Notes: generated from the letters alone by a model not told the origin. Counted from the stretch's first letter, positions 36,008 to 46,472 are shown. The stretch: DNA of 64,000 nt from Aculops lycopersici (GCA_015350385.1 WNKI01000003.1:3246431-3310430); one strand, 5' to 3'. Numbers and translations are program-made.

Positions 36008-37334
36008 ATGAGCAATCACTTTGTAGATCTACCGAATCATATGAGTTATGAGGCATCGGTGGCGGTCATATTGTTGTGTTGCAAAAAAAGAATTTTGTAT
36101 CCATACTTGAGATTGATATCAATCTTAGGATGGCGACCATTGTTCTTCTCAGCTGTAGAGCCCCCGTTTGCAATTAGATGCTCCAATATACTGTACCTGA
36201 CATTCATCATAACCATCATGCTAACTGGACACTTTCTAGAATATGCAGCCTGTCGTGGTGATATTTTACTAGGTAAAGAAACGCCCAAATTTTTGCATAT
36301 GCTACCAAGTTTATTCCATATTTGTGCCTACTTGACGGTACTATACTATTCAAGAAAACCAGAAAGTGAGCGCCTCGAGACTCTAATGGAACGAGTGTTC
36401 CTTCAAAGTAGTCGCAATGCTGGCTGGCTAATATGTCATAAGAAACTAATGAAAGAGTTGAGAAACTTCTTTGTATTTTGTATGACATGGGTTATTATAT
36501 CGCTATCAATGCGGCTAATGCATTATATTTGGTATGAGGCAGTCTATAAACACGCTTGGATGTGTAACTACGATTGGCCCTCGACGACCGGAAATGGAGC
36601 CTTTACCATTATCAGAATAGCATGCTCTACTTGGAATGATCTAGTTTGTGCGGCCATAATTACAACATACTCAGTTCATTGCCAATTAAACATATCGTAT
36701 ATTAAGAATCTGTGCACAGTAGTGAGAGAAAGGCGAATACCCATCCAGGTAAGTAGATAATTAGAGACGAAATTCCATATTTTTTCTATTGCCAGATTTG
36801 GGACTGACGACTTTTCATATGATTTATTGCATCAATAACAACCTGTAGGAGTTCTTCAAGAGAGTTGAAGAGTCGAGGAACTTTATTGATTACCTAAATA
36901 GCGATCAAGCGGTCGGTGTATCTCTACTAATGATGAACTTGCTCTGTAGAACAGGTATCTCGATTATAGCCCTTCTGTATCCACCAATCGGAGTGACATT
37001 CACATGGAAGGCATCGTGTGTGTTGGCTCTATCTATCGGCTCTTGTTTGAGTTTGATATTTGTCAACTTAAGACAGGCACTTAGATTGACGAATGCCTGT
37101 GAGGACTTGCGCAATATTGGCCATGAACTTAAGTCAACTCATGCCCCATTAGTGATACCAGCAATGGATAGTGAACGCGACGACCTGGATAGTTTGGTCC
37201 TATATACAAGTACTCTAAATATGGAAGCAAAAATCCTTCAAATCCCAGTCAAGGCATCGTACTTATCCATCATCATGATCTCGTTAACTTTCACATTATT
37301 ATTATTAGCTCAGTTTGGCCATATAAACTTTTAA
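36008..37334 (+). CDS. Gustatory-receptor-like 7TM protein
   Basis: A chemoreceptor of the insect Gr/Or type (inverted 7TM, ligand-gated channel). Model join(36008..36748, 36849..37334), about 408 residues. The intron has GTAAGT and CTGTAG borders and is phase 0, near the place where Gr genes usually keep a 3' intron. Several hydrophobic segments are visible, e.g. ILYLTFIITIMLTGHFLEY, FFVFCMTWVIISLSMRL, LCRTGISIIALLYPPIGV and SIIMISLTFTLLLLAQF. The last segment ends in a variant of the TYhhhhhQF signature (LTFTLLLLAQF). The first in-frame ATG is at 36008, directly after a GTG. Sequence identity to named Grs cannot be judged by eye. The stop codon overlaps that of the convergent neighbour. Confidence 0.72.
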
Positions 37335-38215
37335 TAATCTTGATTAGGAACAGCCTGGGCTTTGAACTCATCGAACGGTATCTTTTTGCGATCAAGCGCA
37401 TCTAGTTCGGCATACTTCTGAAACAATTCGGCGTCGTCCTCATCGAGTTCAGTTTTCTTGACAAGATTTGAAAAGGTAATATACTCTTCGCCCGAGCAAA
37501 ATGGAGCAAATTTCTTCAAGAAACTTATATCGTCCGCTAATAGGAGATCCTTCAATGTATTTGTATCTGTCGACTTTTGTACTGGATAGAGATGACTTAG
37601 AGTTTTGTAGCCCACTCTATCGGCAAATAGATATCTCGTTCGAATATGATCAAAGTCCAACTCCACAGATGCTGCAGCTTTTGCAATGGGATGTATATCC
37701 ATCTCTTTCAATTGCTTTTTATCGTAAAGCAATTCAATAACTTTATGTTCAAGATAGTAAATTCGCTTTGTCAACTCTACCCAGTCTTGTAAGTAAAAAC
37801 CGCGCGGGGCGTTGAATAATAGAAGCCAATTTTCGTTTTGATTTTGAGATAACATCAAGCCTTGAATCGCTCGGTGTCTTGAGAGCAACTTATCGGGACA
37901 TAATTTCAACAATCTCGGTTCTAGTTCTGCTAAAATATAATTCATGTCAACTTTGAAATCTAAACCCTGCTTCTCTATTATTGAATTTTGACTTGGACTA
38001 GCTGTCGGAGGGATTGTGCTATAATCGAGCTCGTCAACTCTAGCAGAGCCCATGATTTGATTCCATGTGTCGATGATCTCGCCTAGGTACTTTGGTTCCT
38101 CTATGAATTCTCTTTGCAATGTGGGTATCACAGCCTCTACTTGCTTCTCGGTGAATGCCCTGGAGAACAGAACTTCACGTACTTTCTTGAGCATACTAGC
38201 CCTCCCGGCCAACAT
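37331..38215 (-). CDS. mTERF-family-like helical protein, probably mitochondrial (tentative)
   Basis: 294 residues in one exon, ATG at 38213-38215, with a second Met eight codons in. It is helical throughout with mTERF-style short repeats: LLKLCPDKLLSRHRAIQGL, APRGFYLQDWVELTKRIYYL, MDIHPIAKAAASVELDFDHI followed by RTRYLFADRVGYK. The family regulates mitochondrial transcription and ribosome assembly by binding nucleic acid with a half-ring of helical repeats. The assignment rests on repeat style, not a diagnostic catalytic motif, and could be wrong. Its TAA is the complement of 37331-37333 and overlaps the stop of the gustatory-like receptor. Confidence 0.45.
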   Translation of the reverse strand: MLAGRASMLKKVREVLFSRAFTEKQVEAVIPTLQREFIEEPKYLGEIIDTWNQIMGSARVDELDYSTIPPTASPSQNSIIEKQGLDFKVDMNYILAELEPRLLKLCPDKLLSRHRAIQGLMLSQNQNENWLLLFNAPRGFYLQDWVELTKRIYYLEHKVIELLYDKKQLKEMDIHPIAKAAASVELDFDHIRTRYLFADRVGYKTLSHLYPVQKSTDTNTLKDLLLADDISFLKKFAPFCSGEEYITFSNLVKKTELDEDDAELFQKYAELDALDRKKIPFDEFKAQAVPNQDY

Positions 38216-39134
38216 ATTGATCTTCTGGTTTTCTTGGTATATCTTTGAATAAATTACATTCCAATAATGATTCTCGATAACTAACTCTCCGAAATTGACT
38301 TCTGACCATGATCACGCCATACAGAATGTAAACAAACTTGCGCACGTGGTCTGTGTGCAGAATCAACATCGAGAATCCGGAGGAGAGAGTGAAAATTTCC
38401 GAATGCAAATCAAGTTTTCTTGGTCCGCTCGACAGTCTGACATTTAATAAAGTTGTCGTGCAGTCCAAAATCTTATTAGTACTCTAGCGACTAATTATTG
38501 CGGTCAGTCTATTTTCGAGAAACTAAGATTGATGGTTTATGATGATGACGATGCTGGTCGACAGTTGTGTATTCATCAGAGAAGCCAGCCATCTGATCCT
38601 AGCAAGCGAGGTGATTCAGCTGAGCAATCTCATGAGGGGACTTGTGACGATGGTTCAGCTATGATGAGATTCACTTATCGCTATAGTGGTCATATAATGT
38701 AGGTAGCCTTCAAAAAGAGAACTACAGTGACATGGAATGTGAGAAGTGTCCAACTAGCCCAAATGTAACTCATTGTTATTATTTGTCGATTGAAATATTC
38801 AGACACGAGAGGCTAGAATGATGAAAGATAATTTGAGAACATACAAAATTTTTGAACCATGATACTTCGCTACCGATTCTAAGAAGTTTTCATTGATGGA
38901 ATTGGTAGAAGAGGGAAGCAAATCTATATTGTAGATTCTATACAATAACCTACCATATTAACCGAATCTGAACCGGTCCACGGAATACCAATTTTTTTTT
39001 CTCAGCTGCCGATTTCCTCTTGAGTTCAGACGATAAAAATAATTAATTTGTTAAATCAAGATGGTTATACTCTACATTGGAACAGAATACCCTCTTTTCA
39101 TCCCAATAAACTGAGATATTAACAACCATCAGCA
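38216..39134. other. Divergent intergenic region between the mTERF-like and kinase genes
   Basis: About 920 AT-rich bases, presumably containing both promoters. No gene, repeat array or clear TATA box identified. Confidence 0.5.
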
Positions 39135-40292
39135 ATGACTGGAGAGAAGGACAAGAGAATACTTAGCAAGGATAAGAGAATACTTAGCAAGGACAAGAGA
39201 ATACTTAGCAAGGACAAGAGAATACTTAGCAAGGACAAGAGATTACTCAGCAAGGACAAAGCGTCCATGGCCACAAATGTGACAACCAAACCTAAAAACT
39301 ATCATAGTCCGAGCCGATATGAGGAACAGATGACATTCTCTACACCGGGTAGCGAAAATTCCGATACAGATCCAATCAAGGATGCCCAGGAGACAGCAGA
39401 GGATGCGGCAATTTTAAAACGATTCAAGATAGTCAATTTAGTTGGAACAGGAAACTACGCACGGGTCTATAGGGCCTTTTCACACTCTGGCCGAGAGCTA
39501 GCAATCAAAGCAATAAACCTAAAAAAGACCTCAGAAAATTACAGGACAAAGTTCCTACCAAGAGAATTGACTATTTTAAGAAAGATAAGTCATGTAAATA
39601 TTTGCAAGATACATGAAATTCTACATATATCTGATAGGGTTTTCATTGTGATGCAATTCTGTCAGAGAGGCACCATAGCTGACTTGTTGCACAAATATGG
39701 ACCCATAAGTGAAACAGTGGCTAGATTTCTGTTTGTACCAGTTGTCGATGCCATTTCCTATCTACACTCCCAAGATCTTGCTCATAGAGACCTCAAAGTA
39801 GAGAATATATTACTTGACTGTGATTATACACCAAAGTTGACTGATTTCTCATATAGCGTCAGTACGGCCGAACATCGGCGACCGTCAAGGAAAAGCGGAT
39901 TTTTCAAAAGTAGTGTTATCAGACTATCGGATACAGCGCCCAAAACTCATATTAGATTAAATGAAACCTTCTGTGGTACTCTACCTTACCTGTCCCCGGA
40001 AATGATCAAGCAAAGTCCGTATGATCCCAAGAAGACAGATATTTGGTCGCTTGGTATATGCTTGTATGTAATGCTGAATGATAGGTTACCTTTTCCGTTT
40101 AATGATATAAGATTAATGGTGAAGAAACAGATGACGAAGGATTTTAAATTTAGGACAGGTATTGAATTCAGTGAGCCATGTAAAGACCTGATCAGTCAGA
40201 TGCTAGAACCAGACTTCTACAAGAGAATTGGTAGTGCAGGTGTAGTAGATCATAGATGGATGTGTGGACCTAGAGATAGACCCCAATATTGA
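39135..40292 (+). CDS. Testis-specific serine/threonine kinase (TSSK)-like
   Basis: 385 residues in one exon. The kinase domain is at about 97-375: G-loop VGTGNYARVYRA, Lys in LAIKAINL, catalytic loop HRDLKVENILL, metal site DFS in place of DFG, ETFCGTLPYLSPEM activation segment and TDIWSLGICLYVMLNDRLPF. DFS, the CG-type activation segment and the YVML motif are TSSK features; DFS also occurs in vertebrate TSSK1/2, so the kinase is probably active. TSSKs act in post-meiotic sperm development. The N-terminus carries five tandem KDKRILS-type heptads coded by a 21-base repeat, giving a highly basic leader. The gene is convergent with HAP40 (111 bases between stops). Confidence 0.85.
   Translation: MTGEKDKRILSKDKRILSKDKRILSKDKRILSKDKRLLSKDKASMATNVTTKPKNYHSPSRYEEQMTFSTPGSENSDTDPIKDAQETAEDAAILKRFKIVNLVGTGNYARVYRAFSHSGRELAIKAINLKKTSENYRTKFLPRELTILRKISHVNICKIHEILHISDRVFIVMQFCQRGTIADLLHKYGPISETVARFLFVPVVDAISYLHSQDLAHRDLKVENILLDCDYTPKLTDFSYSVSTAEHRRPSRKSGFFKSSVIRLSDTAPKTHIRLNETFCGTLPYLSPEMIKQSPYDPKKTDIWSLGICLYVMLNDRLPFPFNDIRLMVKKQMTKDFKFRTGIEFSEPCKDLISQMLEPDFYKRIGSAGVVDHRWMCGPRDRPQY
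39150..39254 (+). repeat. Five in-frame 21-bp tandem repeats in the kinase N-terminus
   Basis: Units of 21 bases at 39150, 39171, 39192, 39213 and 39234 encode DKRILSK four times and DKRLLSK once. The first four units differ at a single base (GAC/GAT); the last carries two changes. A partial sixth unit follows. Confidence 0.95.
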
Positions 40293-40403
40293 GCTAGTTA
40301 TCTAATAAATATAAAGTTTTCTTGGAATGTTCCACAGGAGAATGAATCACATCGTTTATTGACCCATCTTAGCATCAATAGATTGATGAAATTATAACTT
40401 GAC

Positions 40404-41234
40404 TCAGGTAGCTGCTGCTGTTGAGGTAATATGGTACAAAAGCTGTATTTGAGCTGGATCGAGAAAGGCACTCAATTTGTCAATGATCGAGTTTATAATC
40501 TTCTTACTCTTGGCACAATCTTCCGGTGAGGAAGAATTTCTCTTATCTCTTCGAGATATCAAGAGCGACTCCAAGAGACCTGTTAAATCAAACAGGTGGT
40601 CATCAATCGGAAGAAGTCCTCGATTAGTCGAGGTTCTCGAGCTTGTGGACAGGTGTTGCAGCGAATTTCGATTCAACTCTTCGAAGTCCTCCGTATTTAA
40701 CAATAACTCCAACAGAAAAAGGCTTGTATGATCTTTAGTGGTCATCAAATGGGAGGGACAATTCTTGAGTTCGTCCAGCGCACTCTTATACCTCTTTGCC
40801 AAAATTAGATTATAAACACACCTGCTAATTGACATACTCTGCTTGAAGCATTCGGCTGCCTGCTGATGCATTTTGTGCAGCTCATAGAACCTACCCATCT
40901 CAAGGCAAATGGGTTTAATGAAAGATCTGTCACAGATCAGTAAAGCTTCAGTATAAATCCATATCACAGCTCTAATGTGGTCCTCTAGGGATATAACTTC
41001 GTGATTTGCTTGTGCTAATGCTCTTGCAGCATTTAGGAAGGCACCTGTTTGGCCGATTTTGCCCTGGCAACTAGTTATCGCTAGATGACAGAATCCAGAA
41101 TATAGCTTATGATCATCTAACTGGCGTGCCAATTGGTAAAATTGAGCAGAGGCCTCCTCGACGCTTGGCTTCTTGAATAAAAGGCCTCGTTTCTTGAGTT
41201 TTGCATTAATTATCTTGTAGTTTAGGAATTCCAT
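40404..41234 (-). CDS. F8A: 40-kDa huntingtin-associated protein (HAP40/F8A)
   Basis: HAP40 is an all-helical TPR-like partner that stabilises huntingtin and links it to Rab5 endosomes. 276 residues in one exon from ATG 41234 (upstream in-frame codons lack an ATG). The diagnostic N-terminal block is clear: KLKKRGLLFKKPSVEEASAQ then FYQLARQLDDHKLYSGFCHL and AITSCQ, matching the family's LKKRFLRKPNVAEA..F..L motif. Later helices include FYELHKMHQQAAECFKQSMS. It is shorter than the 371-residue human protein, lacking the Ala/Pro-rich central linker. Its presence predicts a huntingtin gene elsewhere in this genome. Confidence 0.85.
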   Translation of the reverse strand: MEFLNYKIINAKLKKRGLLFKKPSVEEASAQFYQLARQLDDHKLYSGFCHLAITSCQGKIGQTGAFLNAARALAQANHEVISLEDHIRAVIWIYTEALLICDRSFIKPICLEMGRFYELHKMHQQAAECFKQSMSISRCVYNLILAKRYKSALDELKNCPSHLMTTKDHTSLFLLELLLNTEDFEELNRNSLQHLSTSSRTSTNRGLLPIDDHLFDLTGLLESLLISRRDKRNSSSPEDCAKSKKIINSIIDKLSAFLDPAQIQLLYHITSTAAAT

Positions 41235-41497
41235 AGTAATTTTGGACAATTATTGCAGTTGTTTTATAGTAGTAACTCACAAAGTGAGTTTGGATGAGTA
41301 TTGTATAAATAAATAATGTTGGTTTAAATGAGCTCAATTGGTTGTGATTCATTAGTCTTAGAACACTATTTCTGAGTCATTTTGATGAGACATTTATATG
41401 ACAATGATCTGAATGAACAAAATGATACTTTTGTGCTATAATCAGACACCATTATCATTCAGTTAAATTGTTGAGGATTGAGAGTTGAATAGTTGAT

Positions 41498-41800
41498 ATG
41501 TTTATCAACAAAAGAATTAACATAAATAGATCTTTGCACGAAATTCAGGCAATAACATCATTTTACGATATAATAATTAATATCATGTGGTCCTTGAATC
41601 TCGCCACCGCGGTCAGTGAGCCTGAGATGCGGATTGCATGGGCTTTCAATGGGAGAAAACTACCCAAAAAAGATCACGAACTGTGTAAAGATTGCAATGC
41701 GAAAAGCGCATTGGGATGCACATACATTTTATTGGTAAATTCTAGAAAATACCCAAGCCGCGCTCGAGTAGCATCAAAGTGTACCCAGATTGGGGCATAG
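41498..41800 (+). CDS. Small hypothetical ORF (weak)
   Basis: 100 codons from ATG 41498, between the divergent 5' end of HAP40 and the 3' end of the Aha1 gene. It contains three Cys in ELCKDCNAKSALGC but no recognisable domain, signal peptide or intron. It could be chance; the surrounding 600 bases hold nothing else I can name. Confidence 0.2.
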   Translation: MFINKRININRSLHEIQAITSFYDIIINIMWSLNLATAVSEPEMRIAWAFNGRKLPKKDHELCKDCNAKSALGCTYILLVNSRKYPSRARVASKCTQIGA

Positions 41801-41856
41801 TCTTCTTAACCCCATCATTGCGAAATGTGTCGTATTTATTAGGTCTTAACTTGATG

Positions 41857-42390
41857 TTACGTCTTTGTGGGTAGAATGACTCCCCGGTTGAAGTCTGTCT
41901 TAAGCATTTGGACGTATTTTTCGCACTTTTGCTTCACCAGTTCAGCGCCATATTTCCTGATCATCTCCTTGAGGATTTCAGCTAGTTCAGGGTGTGCCTT
42001 TTTATCGTCATCGTTAACTGTAACGCTGACATCGAATTCATCGGTATCATTTTCATCGCTTAGATTTGGAACCCTAATTATACCATTAACAACTTGATCA
42101 TTTCCATTAACTCGTCCGGTCCATTTTAGTTCGAGGTCCCATTCGTAAAGATAAATTAATTTAGCCTTCCGATTATTAATACAAGCTTCGCCTTGAACCG
42201 TTCCAAGCGAATCAATTGTTACCTTGCCTATGCTACTTTGCTCAATCACCATTCCCTTAAATAATTGTTCAAATGTTTCCCTAGACCAGGGGCTAGCTTC
42301 CTTTTCAGTCCAATGCCAATTGTTTACATTCACCGCATCGGGTCTCTCCTCAACAATCCAGCGCGGGTCGCCCTCGCCCCATTTGGCCAT
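41857..42390 (-). CDS. Aha1 N-domain-only Hsp90 co-chaperone (Hch1-like)
   Basis: Aha1 stimulates the Hsp90 ATPase; its N domain binds the Hsp90 middle domain. 177 residues in one exon: MAKWGEGDPRWIVEERPDA, VNNWHWTEKEASPWS, then KAKLIYLYEWDLELKWTG and ELAEILKEMIRKYGAELV. This covers the Aha1 N domain (residues about 1-165). The C-terminal AHSA1/START-like half (full length is about 340 residues) is missing: the stop follows GVILPTKT and no matching frame exists downstream on this strand. N-domain-only proteins are known in yeast (Hch1), so it may be functional. Confidence 0.9.
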   Translation of the reverse strand: MAKWGEGDPRWIVEERPDAVNVNNWHWTEKEASPWSRETFEQLFKGMVIEQSSIGKVTIDSLGTVQGEACINNRKAKLIYLYEWDLELKWTGRVNGNDQVVNGIIRVPNLSDENDTDEFDVSVTVNDDDKKAHPELAEILKEMIRKYGAELVKQKCEKYVQMLKTDFNRGVILPTKT

Positions 42391-42677
42391 TGTGATGGTT
42401 GCTGAGTTTGTAAGTGATTTTTTCTACTCGACAAAGGCTATTTGATGATTTGAGTGTTGATTTGGAAAGCTTTTTGTAGGTTAATATACAAATTCTACAA
42501 ATTTTAAACTTAAAAGTTGTGATAACAAAAGGTAAATACGCACGCAACTGTGGCGAGAAGTGGAATGCGCTTTGCTTTCGATCGGCTTCTCTCACTTTCT
42601 GTCGTGGTTGTTGCTTGCTGCGCCTCTCATCTTTTCGCTTGCTTCGCACTGTACTTTTTGCATGCGGCATAGCTAGT

Positions 42678-42715
<38 letters not shown>

Positions 42716-44054
42716 ATGAGCAGCTTTCTAGAATCTCGAAGCCACACTGTGCTTGTGTTGTTGTTTTGTGGTCCAGCAGTTACGGTACAATATAAACAAA
42801 TCACGTAGTGCGTCACACAACTACAAACCGCACTCGCCGAATCCATCGGACGAATTGACATTCTGATCCACTTGCGCTCGTTTTGTTGCGCGCGTTGACT
42901 GGTCCTCAGGCGGCCCTGCAACTTGCAGTCTGCAAGCGCTCATATTGTGAGCCTCACACAGACGGCAGAGCAGTCAACGTCTCGGAAGCAGCGACTAGCC
43001 AGCAACCACCGAGCTAGATTTGGTAAGTTAGCTAGCTTGGTGTTATAATATTCAGTGCCGCTTGAGGGAAGGGGCTGCGCTTTTTCGCTCCACGAAAGCT
43101 ACAGCAAATGCCGTTATATATGTGTGCAAGCCAACATTTGGCGAGCGCCTAGCGACTGACCCCGGCAATACAAGTTGCCCATTGGCTTGGCGCGTATTTG
43201 CTCGTGCTGTAACTACTGCGCGTAACGGAACCACCAAGCTCGTTGCTCACAGACTACTCTCGGCTACACTTCATATAACCTCGATGATGATATAGTGGAA
43301 GATTGTGTGTGTTGAGGCGGTAGATGGAAGAAAAGGGAGAAGTCCAAGTTGAAGTTTTAGCTCACGGGGACAACAAAATATTGCATCCATTTTGCTTTGC
43401 TCCAGTGGAGGCCTTTTTCCTCTATTTGTGTCACGCTCACTGACTGAACAAGATGTACGAGATATGAGAGTGATACAATTCAAGCCACCAGCTCTCACTA
43501 GCTCTTCACAAGTTTAGATTTGCCTATTTGGCTATCGGTTGGCGCTAGTACTCTAACCCGTTGGGTAAGTTCGGTAGTCCACACAAAATTCCAATTCGGT
43601 TGCTAGCTTGGTGAAATCCTCATGAATACTACAAGTACCATGGTGTGATATTCCAAGAGGAATAAGAATCGCACCAGAAGATAGGAAATCAATCAACGAA
43701 AACAAAAGAAAAACACGACCAGAGCTTCGCTTGCACCAAAGTGGCGTCTAGAAAAGAGCTAGTGATTTAATATACTACACTTAATTATGATTCCAGTAGT
43801 AGCCTTCATTTGCTAGAGAGAAGATAGAGTCAGACAGAATGAGTATTAGTTGAGAGAAGCAAACCAGATATATTATTTGTTAAGTTTTTGAGTTTTTTCT
43901 TGTTATTTTGTATACGTATACACATGCCTACATCAGCAATTATTAATCACAATTCGTTATCTGTTGAAATGATTAAGAATAATGAGACACTTGGAAAATG
44001 AAATAAAATAAAATGGCAGGCCCCAATCAAATCAAGGAGAAGTAAATACATAAC
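42391..44054. other. Divergent intergenic region between the Aha1 and PDZ genes
   Basis: Contains a (GT)n microsatellite at about 42679-42710 and a good splice donor (ATTTG|GTAAGT at 43022/43023) that may end a 5' leader exon of the PDZ gene, with the acceptor somewhere before 44055. No coding sequence recognised. Confidence 0.45.
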
Positions 44055-46472
44055 ATGATGCAACCAGCAATGGACCCCCTAAGCCAACTGGCTATGTGCT
44101 GCGGTCTGAACAGGAAACGGGGCTACCGCCAACCCGCTTTAGCGCCCAGAAGCTTCTACTATAGCCCCTCGCATACTCACTTCGACACTTCCGGTGGCTT
44201 GGGCACCTGGCCAATGACGCAACCAAATCAATTCAATCTTGGCCTTGGGCTGGGTGGCCAAATGCAGCAACCCTATCTACTGGTGACGCAGCCTGTGATT
44301 TTGACGACCAACAATCCGTTAACCAATCAAACAAGTACCACAATGGCCACTTTAGTGCCACAAGCTCAAACAGCACCCGGCAGTGGAACCTATCAAACCA
44401 TATCCATAATGCCAGCCGAATCTACAGTTGCTCCACAACAACACCAACAACAAATAGTTCATCAGCAACAACCTCAATCAACGCAACAACTAATACAACA
44501 ACAAACGCCTCGACTTCTTCAGTCGAGTCAGTATGCCATCTACCAGTCGCCAATGCACCAGCATGTAAACCCTGGTTCCATTGTGACTCAAGACGAAATT
44601 TATGGAGATCCGCGAGCCACCATGTTGAGTCGAATAGATCACCTCTCCTCCCAACAACAGCAACAGCAATTGCAAGCTCAGTTTCAACCACAGTCTATGG
44701 TAATGGCATCAAGTATAACCAATCAAGCGTTTCCGTTTCTACCCAACCAAATGCAAGCGCAAGGGAGACGGAAAAATTTGAGCTCTGAAATCTTTCGCCA
44801 GATTGATATGATCGAGAAACAGGTGGATTTGAGCAGGGATATGGAATTTGTTGAACGCAACCAGGTTGTCATAACTCGAGCTATAGTTCCAAGCTCGCTT
44901 ATGCCTCATTTGTCAGAAGCCACACTGATGCGATACAATAACCAATTCCTAATTAGCGATGACTATGTGATTAGATTCATCGAGGTCATTAAGCGGCCAG
45001 GTCAGACGCTTGGCATCTACATTAGAACTGTGCAATTTGAAGGCACAAGAGGTGTTCGCGAAGGAGTTATTATTACAAAGATTGATTCGGAGAGTCCAGT
45101 TTACAATAGCCAAGTTTTACATGTTGGCGATGAGATTATCTCCATCAATTTGGTTGATATTCAAGGGATGGGATTAGATGATGTCGTTATCATTATGTCA
45201 ATTCCAAAGCGTTTAGTGCTGGCGCTAAGGATACCCAAGGAGCGGGATCAATTGCTCAAGCTCAACATGGCTCAACAGCAGCAACTACAAATGCAGATAC
45301 ATCAACAGATTCCAAGATTTCCCATGGAAAATCGGGCAGCAACTTCACCGATGCCCTACAACCCGATCGGACCTGGCGCATCAATTGACAGAGCCAACAT
45401 GAGAGATGATCTGGCGCTAAGATCGAGGAGCCTGCAGCAGCAACAGCAAGTTTTGTCCAATCAAAACTTGATGGCACCACCACAAAATCAGCGAACAGGT
45501 GGCAACCAAAGGATTTTGAGCCATCTGTCTCCCCTAGATGAGTTCACTATTGACGAGATGCGGCGTGAGATGTCAAGAAATAGCGCAATTAATGACGATA
45601 ATACCGCTAATAATACTGATGAAATTTATCACGCTCGACCAGTTAGAGTTTCATCTGCAATCCTTATGAGGGATGTTGCAAATCAGGATATTTTGATTGA
45701 TCATCAAAATTCTACGAGATTCACAGGGAGTCTTCGAGCAGGACCTAGATACTCTGCTGATAACAGTAATGTCTCGCCAAACTTACTGGAAAACAAAATG
45801 TCAAACTTCAATGATGATCCAATTAGATCTATCTTTTCGGGTGGCCATGATCAAGCTCGACAGTTTTCCAATGAGTTCAACGGTCGAAAACAAACTCAAA
45901 GACCCATCACCATATCCAAGTCTAAAGATGATATGGCCATTGGATTGGGTGACAATAGGCGCTCACTCGAGCAAAGAGAGTACCAGCCAACGACAAATTC
46001 AGATTTAGAATCAGATTTTAGCATTGGTCGATTGGACCAGCTACGCGAGTTTACAGGCGGAATGTCTAGTGCGAGTTATAGAAACGGAAACACTAATATC
46101 GATCAAAATTTGTTTGCCAACGATGGGGACTCAAAGGTTCAGATGTCAACGACCAACAATAGCAGCACTACAACCACTAGCACGGGCACCACAATCGTTA
46201 CTCCTGTTAGACGATCACTACCCCAGCCGCCACCTCCGTTAGATAGTATGATTAGCGACGATTCTAATTCGAGTTCAGCAAAGCAGCAAAACATAATAAG
46301 TAACATCAGATTAGGCAACACTCCAGAGCAATCGAGTTACTTCTCCTCGTCGATTGATGCCATCAATCGAGAGCTCAAGGAACTACGTCGCCAAAGGATG
46401 GCGTTGAGTAGCAATGAACAATCGATTGAGTCCAATAGGCCAGATTATCGTGGCTCACCGCCGGTATTGTAG
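44055..46472 (+). CDS. Syd-1/RhoGAP100F-like PDZ protein lacking C2 and RhoGAP domains
   Basis: 805 residues in one exon. One PDZ domain at about residues 308-397: VIRFIEVIKRPGQTLGIYIR, GVIITKIDSESPVYNSQVL, HVGDEIISINLVDIQGMGLD, DVVIIMSIPKRLVLALR. The KRPGQTLG.YIR start and the LDDVVIIMSIPKRLVLA end match the PDZ of Syd-1/RhoGAP100F, a presynaptic assembly protein that binds neurexin via this domain. The rest is Gln/Asn/Ser-rich. In the known family C2 and RhoGAP domains follow; here the frame ends at a stop and TFIIB begins about 530 bases on, so those domains are not in this locus. The domain call is firm; the orthology is inference. Confidence 0.75.
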   Translation: MMQPAMDPLSQLAMCCGLNRKRGYRQPALAPRSFYYSPSHTHFDTSGGLGTWPMTQPNQFNLGLGLGGQMQQPYLLVTQPVILTTNNPLTNQTSTTMATLVPQAQTAPGSGTYQTISIMPAESTVAPQQHQQQIVHQQQPQSTQQLIQQQTPRLLQSSQYAIYQSPMHQHVNPGSIVTQDEIYGDPRATMLSRIDHLSSQQQQQQLQAQFQPQSMVMASSITNQAFPFLPNQMQAQGRRKNLSSEIFRQIDMIEKQVDLSRDMEFVERNQVVITRAIVPSSLMPHLSEATLMRYNNQFLISDDYVIRFIEVIKRPGQTLGIYIRTVQFEGTRGVREGVIITKIDSESPVYNSQVLHVGDEIISINLVDIQGMGLDDVVIIMSIPKRLVLALRIPKERDQLLKLNMAQQQQLQMQIHQQIPRFPMENRAATSPMPYNPIGPGASIDRANMRDDLALRSRSLQQQQQVLSNQNLMAPPQNQRTGGNQRILSHLSPLDEFTIDEMRREMSRNSAINDDNTANNTDEIYHARPVRVSSAILMRDVANQDILIDHQNSTRFTGSLRAGPRYSADNSNVSPNLLENKMSNFNDDPIRSIFSGGHDQARQFSNEFNGRKQTQRPITISKSKDDMAIGLGDNRRSLEQREYQPTTNSDLESDFSIGRLDQLREFTGGMSSASYRNGNTNIDQNLFANDGDSKVQMSTTNNSSTTTTSTGTTIVTPVRRSLPQPPPPLDSMISDDSNSSSAKQQNIISNIRLGNTPEQSSYFSSSIDAINRELKELRRQRMALSSNEQSIESNRPDYRGSPPVL

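Noticed and set aside
39135..40292. Inactive pseudokinase because of DFS instead of DFG
   Set aside because: DFS is normal in part of the TSSK family, and the catalytic HRDLKVEN and the G-loop Lys are intact.
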